The position numbers were made by a program, and so were the translations under genes. From Avena insularis (Eukaryota; Streptophyta; Magnoliopsida; Poales; Poaceae), in the NCBI GenBank assembly GCA_023614405.1, contig CM042694.1:353914010-353978009 (forward strand): DNA of 64,000 nt, read 5' to 3'. Below, piece after piece: positions 10,020-19,895 of this stretch (position 1 is the stretch's first letter; the number at the start of each line of letters is the position of its first letter). The notes beneath the pieces were generated by a model. It was given only the letters and a program-made list of their open reading frames with translations. It made no database searches and had not been told where the DNA came from.

Positions 10020-10214
10020 CTGTGTGGGGGCACGCGAGCGCACCCACAGGGTGTAGTCCCCGAGGTTCGGGCCGGCTAGAGAATACAACCGGGTCGAAGC
10101 TCGTTTATATTGTTGTCTGTCTGCAGGTTTCTGTGTGGGGGCGCACGAGCGCACCCACAAGGTGTAGTCCTCGAGGTTTGGGCCAGCTGGAGAATACAAC
10201 CGGGTCGACGCTCC
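10020..10214. repeat. 111-bp tandem repeat in Tat1
   Basis: CTGTGTGGGGG recurs at 10020 and 10131, a 111-bp period, with the second unit incomplete. Both units share GAGCGCACCCACA and GAGAATACAACCGGGTCGA. A related phrase (CCCACCCATAGGGTGTGAG) occurs near 2433. Short tandem repeats next to the extra genes are common in Tat elements. The repeat ends where the next element begins. Confidence 0.8.
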
Positions 10215-11184
10215 TTCACCTTCTCCTCTGCCGCCTGGAACCTATTAGCACATCATGAGAAAACACACTAGAGGTAGAGGGTAAGTCGTTAGAAATCAAA
10301 GTGGTCTCACATGACCTATCAGCTACCACTCTCAACTCACTAGGTGTATCACTCATGCCCTCCAAGTGGAAGCACTCAATCTCAATGATCACAAAGCAAA
10401 ACAAGTCAATCCACAAGAGGAAATATGTACAAAGAAACACACATGGTGGGATAAATGGGACTTGTGCGACGGAGAAAAACTGAGTGATGAGGACATCCAT
10501 ACTATTCCACTATCTCCTACTCCTATTCACAATGAAGATGTTGCTGCAAAGAACAAGTCCAATGAAATCGGGATTGGACCCATTACAAGAGCTCGTGCAA
10601 AGCTGATTGAGCAATAGGTGAATTCACTCTTAACTGAACCTAATGTTTTACTTAATGAGAACTTTATACTACCTAAGTCTATGCATCTTTGTATGATCAG
10701 GTTTATTGATAACACAAGCGTTGCGCGAGGAGGAGGAGAGTTGCAGCAAGAAGGACAAGCGCTGATTTCCAATATCAGCAAGTGCGCGAGGGAGGAGCGG
10801 GAGGCATACGCACTAGGAGGCAATGAGGAAATCACATATGAGCAAGAGAGAGAGATGGCACACCAAGAATTACATGTTTGAGCTGTTCCACGACATTTGG
10901 ACTGCGTGCCAATAAGGCCGAACCCATATATGGGTCGGTATGTATCAGTTTGAGTCGAACCAAGTCAGTTTGGGCCAAGATATGGCTGTTTTTAGGCCCG
11001 TTTAGAGGGGAGGACGCCCCAGCCCTCATATAAACCTCCATAGCCGTCACAAGTTAGGGTTTAGACCATGTTAGAATATTTTGGAGTTGTTTCTTTCATA
11101 GAACCTCTGGAATTACCCTGTGTTCGAATCTATCCACTATAATTGAGTGTGATCTGTTGTTCCATTGGAAATTAGTAGATTACA
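10215..11184 (+). mobile_element. Gyp0R: 3' end and LTR of a plus-strand chromovirus-like gypsy element
   Basis: 10215-10484 is the end of an internal region, with a purine-rich GGAGAAAAACTGAG just before an LTR that opens TGATGAGGACATCC at 10485. The LTR is related to the inverted one at 1-643. Its right end is probably the CA at 11183-11184, but without a second plus-strand copy or TSD this is not certain. The rest of the element is missing. Confidence 0.7.
10366..10881 (+). pseudogene. polyprotein tail of Gyp0R running through the polypurine tract into the LTR
   Basis: The frame passes the polypurine tract as D-G-E-K-L and enters the LTR as S-D-E-D-I. It contains GPITRARAKLIEQ, reaches a TAG at 10615-10617 where a CAG is expected, and then stays open to 10881 (VNSLLTEPNVLLNENF...). 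The TRARAK core is the same as in Gyp1 (MTRARAKLL) and Gyp2 (LTRARARQL). The sequence would form the C terminus downstream of integrase. No enzymatic motif is present. It is a relic because of the stop and the missing upstream part. Confidence 0.6.
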
Positions 11185-11520
11185 TACTACCGTTCATGGT
11201 CATGGCTGCATGCGCAAGAGTGTGGTGTTGTGAATATCCTACAAGGTTCAAGAGCTGTTGCATTGGCATCAGGGATCAAGCGGGAGAGATCATAGCTACA
11301 CACTAGTTATCTATCATCCACCATTACCATCGTCAAGAGCTTGCTGAGAAGATCGGGCCACCCCATATCACTGAGCTAAGAACCAAATGATGACCTAGCA
11401 AACACTATAAGCTCGTGTTGCACAAGTGCAAGGAGACACGCTAGTTCGATTGCAATAAATTGGTGGGCTACAAGATATGCACAATAAGTACCACCTATTT
11501 GATGTTCATCGAGCTTGCGC
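11185..11520. other. unassigned sequence between Gyp0R and Gyp1b
   Basis: About 340 bp with no LTR terminus, domain or repeat that I recognise. It may be further leader of Gyp1b or the target into which Gyp0R inserted. Confidence 0.35.
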
Positions 11521-12374
11521 TTCCTATTCTATGAGGCACTTGTTTCTTTCTTTTTCTTTCTTTTCTTTTTCTTTTTCTATTTTTTTCTCCTTTTCTTTCT
11601 TTTTCACTTGTCCCTTCCTTGTGCCAACAACTATACAAGATAACTATATGAGATAGCACGCTCACAACTTTTGCTCGGAATTCTACAAGGTATCAAATGT
11701 GCATATCCCAAGCAATCATAGGATGAACTAGTCTCAATAGGTGTTTGTTTAACGCAAAGATAGTGTAGCTCACAAAGGAAAGCAAGTGGGGAGAAGTCCC
11801 GGAATTTTTATACCTTTCCTCGCCGATCTTCACCCTTTATTGGTGGATTCCGCCTTTCTAATGGAATTTGGATGGAGTATATAGCATGAACTATGGATAT
11901 GATGATGTAGAGCTCTTTCTCCTCTTCAAAACGAGCTAAAGAACACCAAAATCCGAGTTCGTATGCAAAAGTTATGCTCAAAACGGTGAAATGGTTTTTT
12001 CTGTCTGCAGGGGGGGCGGACAGTCCGGTGCACGCGGGTGGAGATTCCGGCCAATTTATGCCGGATACTCCGGTCCGTTTTGGCCGGACAGTCCGGTCCG
12101 ATCGAACTAGAACTTGCAGAACACGAACGGGACGAGTTTTGGCGGAAAAACTCGAACTAAAACCTCAAATTGATGGGGAAAATCAAGGAATTAGGCTATG
12201 GAAACGCAGGGGAAGGTAGATCAACAAGTTTAGCAAGTAATCCACGGATCAAAACCTACCAAAACACGCTCAAATCACAGATCGATCCAAAACACGAATT
12301 GGGGCTATTTTTGGTGGAAATTTCAAATTTATGGGGAAAAGACCAAATCGATGAGGAATCCGTGGCAACCAAAA

Positions 12375-12387
12375 GCTGCTGATACCA
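12375..12387 (-). promoter_or_regulatory. primer-binding site of Gyp1b (initiator tRNA-Met type)
   Basis: TGGTATCAGCAGC on the minus strand, two bases after the LTR end. TGGTATCAG is the standard start of primer sites pairing with initiator tRNA-Met. Confidence 0.85.
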
Positions 12388-12389
12388 GA

Positions 12390-13344
12390 TGTTATGGGGT
12401 AACCCCGTGGGTGGCCCGATCTTCATGGATCTCGTGGTCAAATCGATGGGAAAGCGAGGGGAAAGGGAGAAGGTAGCGGAAGCGGACACACACCTCGCGA
12501 AGAACACGATGAACACATGCAAAACACACACGATACAAGGCCGATTGCTCTCACCGGTGGCCACCGGTCCGATAGAATCCTCACAAGGAAAGATCGGTCA
12601 ACGTGCTCCCTCGATCCCGCGTGGAGAGGGAAGAACACCTTGGAGAGGGTCTTGACATCTTGGCAAAGGGACACCGATGCCAAGGCCTTGTACAACGAGG
12701 GAGGCACGATGCAAACTCCAACAAGGTGGTGACTATAGTCGATCCCCTTTGGTAGAAGGGGATGAGGCAATACTAGAGATTCCACAAAGGGGGTTTTCTT
12801 TAGTCTATCATCTATGCCTAAGGGATACAATGAGGGGTGGGGGCTCTATTTATAGGCCAGCCACAATTTCAGGGGTAGTTTGGGCATAAAACTAGGGTTT
12901 GGTGCGAAATAGAGGGGTACATGGGCCAAGGGCCCAGCTGTTGGCTCGCAGGCCCATCACTTGGGCCGGACAGTCTGGGTCAGAGTGACCGGACAGTCCG
13001 GGGTGGCCAGACACTCCGGGTAGTGTCCAAACTGGCCTTCTGAATGTCCACGCCAGGTTGGGGCTGGGGCAGGCCGGACACTCTGGCTGGTTTCGGGCGG
13101 ACACTCCGGCTCAGTCAGCTTTAGGACCGGTGTAGCTTCAGGGCTCGTGGGTCGACACGGCGGGGGTTCATACCTGATGATGCACAGAGTAGTGGTATGA
13201 AGTAGCAAGCCATCTAGGTGTATGTCAAAATCACATGATGAGAGGAGCGAATTCACCTTATCTTGAAGGAGCTTGGCTCGGGCACGGGTCATCGGTCCAC
13301 TTGGGGGACTCGGTGGTGTAGATGTAGGAGCGTCCGTAGGACCG
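12390..13344 (-). repeat. 5' LTR of Gyp1b
   Basis: 955 bp. On the minus strand it opens TGATGCGGCCGGTCC and ends in CA at 12390. It is homologous to the Gyp1 3' LTR (23032-24017) along its length, including the TRARAKLL coding block at 13230-13292 and the cluster of CCGGA...TCCGG motifs at 12964-13110. Confidence 0.88.
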
Positions 13345-13539
13345 GCCGCATCACCTTGTCATTTTGATATGGGAAAGCTCTAGTATCATGGGGCAAGGGG
13401 TACCCGTTGGCGATTCTCTATGATACACATGTACTTACAATGACAAGAACTTACTTGTGACTAAAGTTGAGTAGCATGAGGTTCGGTACTCGTAAGCAAG
13501 GGGTATGAGATTTTCAGCTTATAACTTGTCAAGCATATC
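13345..13539 (+). mobile_element. Ath-A fragment 1 (Athila internal region)
   Basis: Matches the non-coding 3' internal part of Ath-B at about 59013-59200 (CCTTGTCATTTTGAT through AACTTGTCAAGCATATC). It is cut on the left by Gyp1b and on the right by Cop1, and resumes at 21668. The part of Ath-A upstream of this point, including gag and the 5' LTR, is not in the window. Confidence 0.88.
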
Positions 13540-15312
13540 TGTTGGAAATATGCCCTAGAGACAAATAGTAGTAAGGACTATTATCATATTTCATATAGTT
13601 TATGATTAAGTTTTATATCATGCTATAACTATATTGAGTGGAAACATCAATACACGTGTGATATCCAAACAACCAGGGGTTCCCAGTGAAACTCTAGTCA
13701 CTGATTCATTGGTCAACAGATGATCATGTTTCCTGATCATGTGGCATTTATGCCAGTTGGAAATGAGGTCATCTCATTCGGAGAATGAGATGATGAACCA
13801 ATACCCAACCTAAACATCGTGACCCGATCATATCACGAAGTTCAAGTTATGATGATTAGAAATGGATCCTCGTAGACTATTCCTTAGACCGTGAGGCTAT
13901 ATCAATCACTGTCTCCCGAGAGTGCTTAGATAGCAACAAATGCCATCTGGTAAAACGGTGGTTATAAAGGTGTGTTCAGGTATTCGGAGGAAACCGTAGA
14001 GGTAATATATGCCAAGAGCGGGATTTGTCCCTCCATGTGACGGAAAGATACTCAAGGGCCCACTCGGAGAAGTTATATCCAATAGCTGTGCAGCATGTGA
14101 TTAGATCACGGGGATATCACTTGTCAGAACGAGTTAAGTAGCATTGTTCAGTAACGAGATTGAACACGACATGGTGATGTCATTGATCGAATCTCGGGCA
14201 ATGCAAGTATCGAATGACAAAGGGAATAAGACACGACTGTCTCGGTTCAAACGACGAAAGATCTTCGTGGAACGGTCAGGGGTCACATGGACATCCAGTC
14301 CGCGCAGGGGTCACAGTGTCCCGACCATGTATGGAGTGTTCCCGAACTGTAACGCTTAAGGGCTTGATGGTGCTTGGAGAGTGTTTATAGGATCGGTGGA
14401 CTCGCCGAAGAAAAGAAGGGAGAAAACCGGAAGGGTTTCGGTAAGTCTGGAGAATGTCCGGAGTGGAGGTGGAAGGTGTTCCATGGCCACGGAGATTGAA
14501 TAATATGTGAATGAATGTTAAATGTTGATTTAATCATTTATTCATAATTATTTAATAAAGAGAAAATCAATTAAAAGGTCAAAAGGCTTAATGGGACAAT
14601 TCCGGAGGGAGAGGGCCCATTAGGGAAAAGGAGAAAGGGGAGAAGGGGCAAAGGAGAGGGCGGCTGGGCCTAACCCCCCCCCCCCCGCGCGAGGCCCACT
14701 AGGTGGCCGGCGGCCACCTCCTCTCCCCTCCTCTCCTTTAGTCCCACCCTGGGACTTGAGGGGAGGTAGTACCTCCCCTCCCCCTATATAAAGTGGGGTA
14801 TTTGGCCTAGAAAAATACACCCAATAATCAATAAAGGTCTCCCCACTTTTGGGAGGACCTCTAATTGATATTTTCTCTCTCCCCATCTCTCTCTCTCGTG
14901 ACCATGGTCCTAAGTCTGGACTGCGCGAGCGAGAGACATCTTCACCGCGGAGCGCCGTTGCGCTGCGAGATTCTGATCCGGGAGCTCTACTTCCACAAAT
15001 GCTGCTGGATCGGGGAAGCGGGAGTCATCGTCAGGCACCAGACGTGTGTAACTCCCACGAGGTGTCGCACTTGAGGCACTCAAGTCGTTGGAGCCAGAAG
15101 GAGCGCAAGGACTTCATCACGACCTTGAGGTCGGCTTCGGCTCGTCTACATCAACCACGCTCTCCTGAGCGTTGACAACGCTTTTCGGTCTTCGAGGGTA
15201 AGTTCGCGAAAAGCCCCTCCCGTTACTGTATTACTAATAGATAGGTCCTGGCAGCTTCAGGGGTTCGGGGGCGTAGAGTAAAATTTATTGTTTTTATGCG
15301 CGGAACCCTACA
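13540..15312 (+). repeat. 5' LTR of Cop1
   Basis: 1,773 bp, TG...CA. TATA box in CCCCTATATAAAGTGGGG (14781-14798), with an AATAAA about 45 bp downstream at 14830-14835. About one difference from the 3' LTR in the first 100 bases, so the insertion is recent relative to the others. It includes a C homopolymer near 14675. Confidence 0.95.
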
Positions 15313-15313
15313 G

Positions 15314-15325
15314 TGGTATCAGAGC
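15314..15325 (+). promoter_or_regulatory. primer-binding site of Cop1
   Basis: TGGTATCAGAGC, one base after the LTR: the classic initiator tRNA-Met site of plant Copia elements. Confidence 0.93.
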
Positions 15326-16411
15326 TAGATCTATGTGTAGTAATGCTAGTACGGGTAGAACACACGAGATGTAGCGTGTGGTCCTTGATCTTTTAGTTGT
15401 TACCCTCCCACGTGTACTTGTATATACCGCAGTAATGCTTGATGAAGCGGCCCCCAACCGACTTTACGCGTTCATTCGCGAGACTAGTCCACGCTTGACA
15501 TACAGCTTGTACCGTATAAAGTGGCTTAGGGGGGTGTATGTCTCTCTCGCATTAGTTGGTATACCATTTGCAATGGAGGGCCCCGAAAGGGGTGTAGTAT
15601 AGACAACTACTTGATCAGTGTTGTGCTGAAAGTTCGTAGGTAAGAACGGTTCTTGTGCGAAAGCCCATTCAGCCACGTAAAACTTGCAAAGATAAAGTAG
15701 AGGCGTCTAACTTTGTTTTGCAGGAGGGCTTTGCTTTGTGATATGGTTGTGGCAAAGGTAAAGTAATTATATTTTGTTGCATAGTAGTAGATAGTCACGA
15801 AGGTGACGAACTACCATGCCGGAATGACACCGGTACCCTGGTGTCTATGGCGACGGAACCCGGTGACGGCGGATGGAGATCACGACCTGAAGGACCATAT
15901 CACATAGCATTTACATTCAATGTTATTGTTTGTATGTCTTATTGTGTGCTAGTATTAGATACTCGACGGTAGCCTAATAAGATGATCCCTGTTAAAATAA
16001 CCAACGATTGTGTTCCCCCTTAGTGTGCACCACCAAGAAAGTTCTTCGGTATGAGGCAGGCCATGATGATCGGGTGTCAGACATATCTACGTTCGCATAT
16101 AGTGGGTGCAAGCCATGTTGCACAGCGAACACACTAAGGTTGAGTTGGCGAGCCTAGCACGCTAGAGAAGCGTGGCCTCGGAACACGGATGGTCGAAAGA
16201 TCGAGCACGAGTCACATGAATGATGTGACCGATGTTTAGCGTCCACCCTTGAACCCACATTGATGGCCGTGATGATCGGGGGAGATGTGGCTGATAGGGG
16301 TCGTGTTATCACTAGGAACCCTCTTTGGGGATAGGTGTTTCTGAGTGGAGTTATTATTAACTCATTTAATTATAAACTTAGTCTAAATTCCTTTTGCAAT
16401 TATAAATGTAG
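15326..16411. other. untranslated leader of Cop1
   Basis: About 1.1 kb with no long frame, as in BARE-type elements, which carry a long leader before gag. No other feature recognised. Confidence 0.6.
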
Positions 16412-17116
16412 ATGGGCTCTTTTGTGTTGACAGCTAAATGGTTAGAAGGAGAGAAGCTCAGATTAGATGGATCGAACTTCTCCATCTGGGTTGCCAGTCT
16501 CCATGTTCTCCTTAGCGAGAACGATATGGTTGACTACATACTCGACGGGATGGATCTGGATCCATCCACAGACCTTGAGACCCCAGAGGAGCGGAAAGAC
16601 CGCTATCTCCGTTGGGAGATGGCCTCCTATATTTCAGTTGTGATGCGTTTCAGAATGGTGGACGAGCTGTGGCCTTTCGTGGGTGATGTCAACCCTCGTT
16701 CGGTGATGCTACAGCTTAGGACACATTTCGTGGATCAGACACGCATTTGGGAGCATGAGTTGATGGGAGACTTCCTCTCCATTGAGATGGAGGAGAACTC
16801 GTCACTGGACAGCCACTTACAGCACATGCATGATGTGTATATGAGGCCAGCATACTTCCTAGATGTCTGGATTTCAGGCTCTTTCGCAAATGTTGTTGTG
16901 CTGCGGTCGCTGCCGCCAAGCTACCAAGCACAAGTGAGGACTTGCGTAATGAGGGGCGACACGGAAATGGAGTTACACCGGTTCATGACACATCTCAGGA
17001 ATGTGTTGGTTGAACCAGATGTCGCTCAGGTCGTCAACGCCAAGGGTATATATTTGATATACAGTTTTATAAATGTTACAATCTTGCAAACACATTGCAG
17101 TGTTAAGTATATCTGA
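16412..17116 (+). CDS. Cop1 Gag (capsid-type protein)
   Basis: An open frame of 234 codons from ATG 16412. The N-terminal pattern KLRLDGSNFSIWVASLHVLL (a Trp about 10 residues after L-D-G) is the usual start of a Copia Gag. The body has a helical capsid-like region (MRFRMVDELWPF; SSLDSHLQHMHDVY). The frame is intact with no stop, and no zinc knuckle is present. The last roughly 24 codons (from G-I-Y-L-I-Y) lie in a candidate intron. If that is spliced, the protein ends G-P-S-A instead. Either way only Gag is made, so capsids could form but polymerase would have to come from another element. Location in the cytoplasm is inferred from the family. Confidence 0.75.
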   Translation: MGSFVLTAKWLEGEKLRLDGSNFSIWVASLHVLLSENDMVDYILDGMDLDPSTDLETPEERKDRYLRWEMASYISVVMRFRMVDELWPFVGDVNPRSVMLQLRTHFVDQTRIWEHELMGDFLSIEMEENSSLDSHLQHMHDVYMRPAYFLDVWISGSFANVVVLRSLPPSYQAQVRTCVMRGDTEMELHRFMTHLRNVLVEPDVAQVVNAKGIYLIYSFINVTILQTHCSVKYI

Positions 17117-17142
17117 TACTTGTTCTGTTTTACTGAAAATAG
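17046..17142 (+). other. candidate intron at the end of Cop1 gag
   Basis: GTATATAT donor at 17046, AAAATAG acceptor ending at 17142, 97 nt, AT-rich, with a TGTTCTGTTTTACTG pyrimidine tract before the acceptor. Splicing at phase 1 gives three further codons and a TGA. BARE elements are known to splice a short intron so that a subgenomic RNA encodes Gag only; this has the same position and similar size. Confidence 0.55.
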
Positions 17143-19882
17143 GTCCTTCTGCATGAGAGGTGCTTGCTGGAGAGGAGGTGACGTTGCGTGTTGATGGCGA
17201 GCATGATGATGATGGCCAACGACACTCTCCCTCGACATTTATCATTTAGTTTGTGTTTTAGGATGATTAATATAATCCAGAGATTGTGAACTTATTTAGT
17301 GTGTCTCACAGTTTGTGAGATCATTATTCATATGAGTTTGTAACAAACAATTGTTCTGCTTTTATGAATGATTTCTATTCGTGTTCATATCTTGGTTGAT
17401 TACTTGTGAATTATCCTTGTCGTTTGAAACTAATTGATAATGCATGAACATTTGTAAAACATTAAAACGCCTTGTTTAAAATACCCAATTTAATGATATT
17501 TCATTAATGAATGAAACCATTGTTTAAATTCAAAGTTATGTGATAATATGTGAAAGTCATTCGATTTCTTATCACATATAAATCATGCCTAAGTTCGGCA
17601 GAATAACTTGAACACCGTGTATTACTTGGATACAAAGTGTTTAATGAATTGTTAAAAGTATATACATATCCGATGTATTGTGTTTTAACGAAAATGGTAA
17701 TTATCATTAAATGATTGTTTAAATGTGTAAAGTAAGTTTACCAAAGGAAACATGAATATGAAACTATTTGATTTGATCAAAGTGTTTCATCAACAAAGGG
17801 TATAAATGTAAAAGAGAATCCAATTACTATGATTTGATCAATAGTAATGAAATTCGAACTTATAAGAATGGCATGAAAGAAATTGTGGAATGCAAAGTGT
17901 TTTGAAACGTCAAAACACAAAGCATCACAATGTGATATTAGATATCAAAAAGGGGTTGAATAGAAGGCACCGAATAAATCGTTGTAGTGTATATGTAGAG
18001 GCCATTGTTTAGAAATAGTTAGCACTCAATTAGAATGTAGTGAACCATTAGAATTCGTGAAAGTTTTGGGGTTATTCGATATAACCAAAACAATAGCGAA
18101 TAAGTCCTTGTAGCGTATTCATTGGAAACTTTGAATACGAAATCCATAGCTAAAACCAAAAGAAAAGCAAAACTTGTATTGCTTGGATTTTGGTGCATTC
18201 TTGAGAAAGCTCACTTCTAGTGATGTTTCTCAATTATGAAGCAAATGGAAAATAGTGTGAAACACGATGAGGATTCAAAACCCTGCATCAGAGTGTTGAG
18301 AACCGCAACGGACAGCGTTCCTGAACGATTCTCTTCATAGAAGGAAAGAATCAATGATTTTGATCATTGTGTTTTTCCCTCCACTATTGTTTTTCACTAC
18401 ATGAAGTAGGATTCAAAATGTAAATCCATATCTTGTATGGAGACATTTGTGAACCACTTGTCATGATTTTTGAAATGTGACATACCTACGAACTAGTAAG
18501 GAAATAATGGTAAACTAAATTATGAAGAAATCCTGAAAGTAAAATTCCCTTGAGATTAGAAAGCATTTAGTTGCTGAATCTCACAAGTAAAAGGAGTTAC
18601 TTGGAATTTTCCCAAATGAGTGCAAAGCCATTGTAGGAAAAGGGGTGAATGACAAAAGCACAATTTGTCAAGTATTGGACAAATTCAGATGAATTTGATT
18701 CAAGTGTGCTAAATGTCTAGTGGATTTAAAACTAGTAAAGTACTAGTATCTCATAGTAAATCTCCAAGTTTGGTATTTGATCAAAGGATTTTGAAGTTAT
18801 TAAAAATAGTAAAGGAGATATGCAATTTGCATAAAATTGAGTGGGAGCTATGAAAGTCTTCCTAAAACAATATGTGATTGACATATTTTTAACTGGGAGC
18901 AATATGAGTCTCAAAATCAAATATGTAGAACATATTTTGAGTAGGGAGCTTATAGGAGCAATTCTTAAGCGTGTTAAGGATGAAAGCGCAAATACTTATG
19001 AATAATGATTCATAAGATGTAGAAGTTGATAATAGGTGTATTATGATATTATGTAGTATTCCTTAACGGATTCTGAAAAGTGTTTCAGAATAGAAGTTAA
19101 TTAAGGAACCAGTCCTTAATAACTCAAATTAGGAATAGCATTAAGTTTAACATCAATGGTTGAAAGAAAGAAAAGGATGATCATCATCCACTATGTTGAG
19201 ACATAGGTTCTATCTTAGAAGCCATGATGGTAACTTAGCATAATACGTGATCCAAATAAAGAACGTTTGAAAGTGATTAAGTCTGAGTCACAGAACGTTG
19301 AGCTAAGTTTGTCCGCAATGTCTAGTAGAGAACTGTGGATATATTTTCCAAATCCATAAAGGATAACATATCTTAAAGCATAAAGAGTTATGTTATAAGG
19401 GAATATGTTGGAAACTCCTGTAGATACCAATTGAAGTCAAGTAGGAAGCGAGGTGAACAAAACATCGAAAGTTGCACAGAGTGCACTAGTGTTTCGATGA
19501 ATGCATTTATAATAATAGATAAGGGTACCATCTAAAGTGGTGTATAATGTTATGGCGGGGCTAGTTCGCTTTTAACGTAGAATGATGTGTCCGAGGGCAT
19601 AGTGCCCGTGAGAAAGCCCTCGAGGTTGATCTAACATCACTGTAGGCTCCTGGAATCAAGCCTCGTTCTACTGCCATAGCAATGATACATACACAAAGAT
19701 GCTATCATGTGATGATAGAGTATTGATGTCAATCAAGGTGACATTAGTAAGTTGCAAAGGATTTGGGACTGTAAAGTACAGACCCAAGACTCAACCTCTT
19801 CCATGAGCAAGCATGTTCAGGGTACTGGATATATAGTGCCAATAATTGAGAACAAATGCAGCTAGTGTATTTGTACTCTAGT
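17143..19882. other. non-coding interior of Cop1 replacing pol
   Basis: About 2.7 kb, AT-rich, without protease, integrase or reverse transcriptase motifs. A short stretch after the intron (17156-17250) could encode a decayed tail in one frame. The region may have replaced pol or be a decayed remnant; I could not align any of it to pol. Confidence 0.6.
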
Positions 19883-19895
19883 GCAAGTGGGAGAC
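19883..19895 (+). promoter_or_regulatory. polypurine tract of Cop1
   Basis: GCAAGTGGGAGAC immediately before the 3' LTR at 19896. AAGTGGGAGA is the usual tract of BARE-type Copia elements. Confidence 0.9.

Larger units (their letters stand above)
1357..10214 (-). mobile_element. Tat1: truncated Tat-lineage gypsy element, minus strand
   Basis: The 3' LTR (1357-2244), a purine-rich tract beside it (2245-2257 on the minus strand) and a plus-strand gene at 2846-9852 fit a Tat-lineage element read on the minus strand, with its extra gene antisense and next to the 3' LTR. Beyond the antisense gene lies a 111-bp tandem repeat, and then the element stops at about 10214 against an unrelated plus-strand gypsy end. 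Gag, pol and the 5' LTR are therefore not in the window. MinLTR (3070-6947) is inserted in the antisense gene. Calling it Tat rests on the LTR style (TGTCG...CGACA) and the antisense gene family. Confidence 0.7.
11521..13344 (-). mobile_element. Gyp1b: 5' LTR and leader of a second Gyp1-family element
   Basis: Read on the minus strand: LTR 13344-12390, primer site, about 0.8 kb of leader, then a pyrimidine-rich tract (plus strand, 11538-11610) like that at 39600-39664 in Gyp1. The coding region is not present. On its right side the host sequence CCTTG (13345-13349) belongs to Ath-A, matching the uninterrupted Ath-B copy near 59013. The other end is outside the window or lost. Confidence 0.8.

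Noticed and set aside
12438..12830. Minus-strand frame of 130 codons
   Set aside because: Lies in the Gyp1b LTR; the matching part of the Gyp1 LTR has other frames.
15314..15325. tRNA-like match
   Set aside because: Only a primer-binding site of 12 bases, not a tRNA gene. The same holds for the other primer sites.
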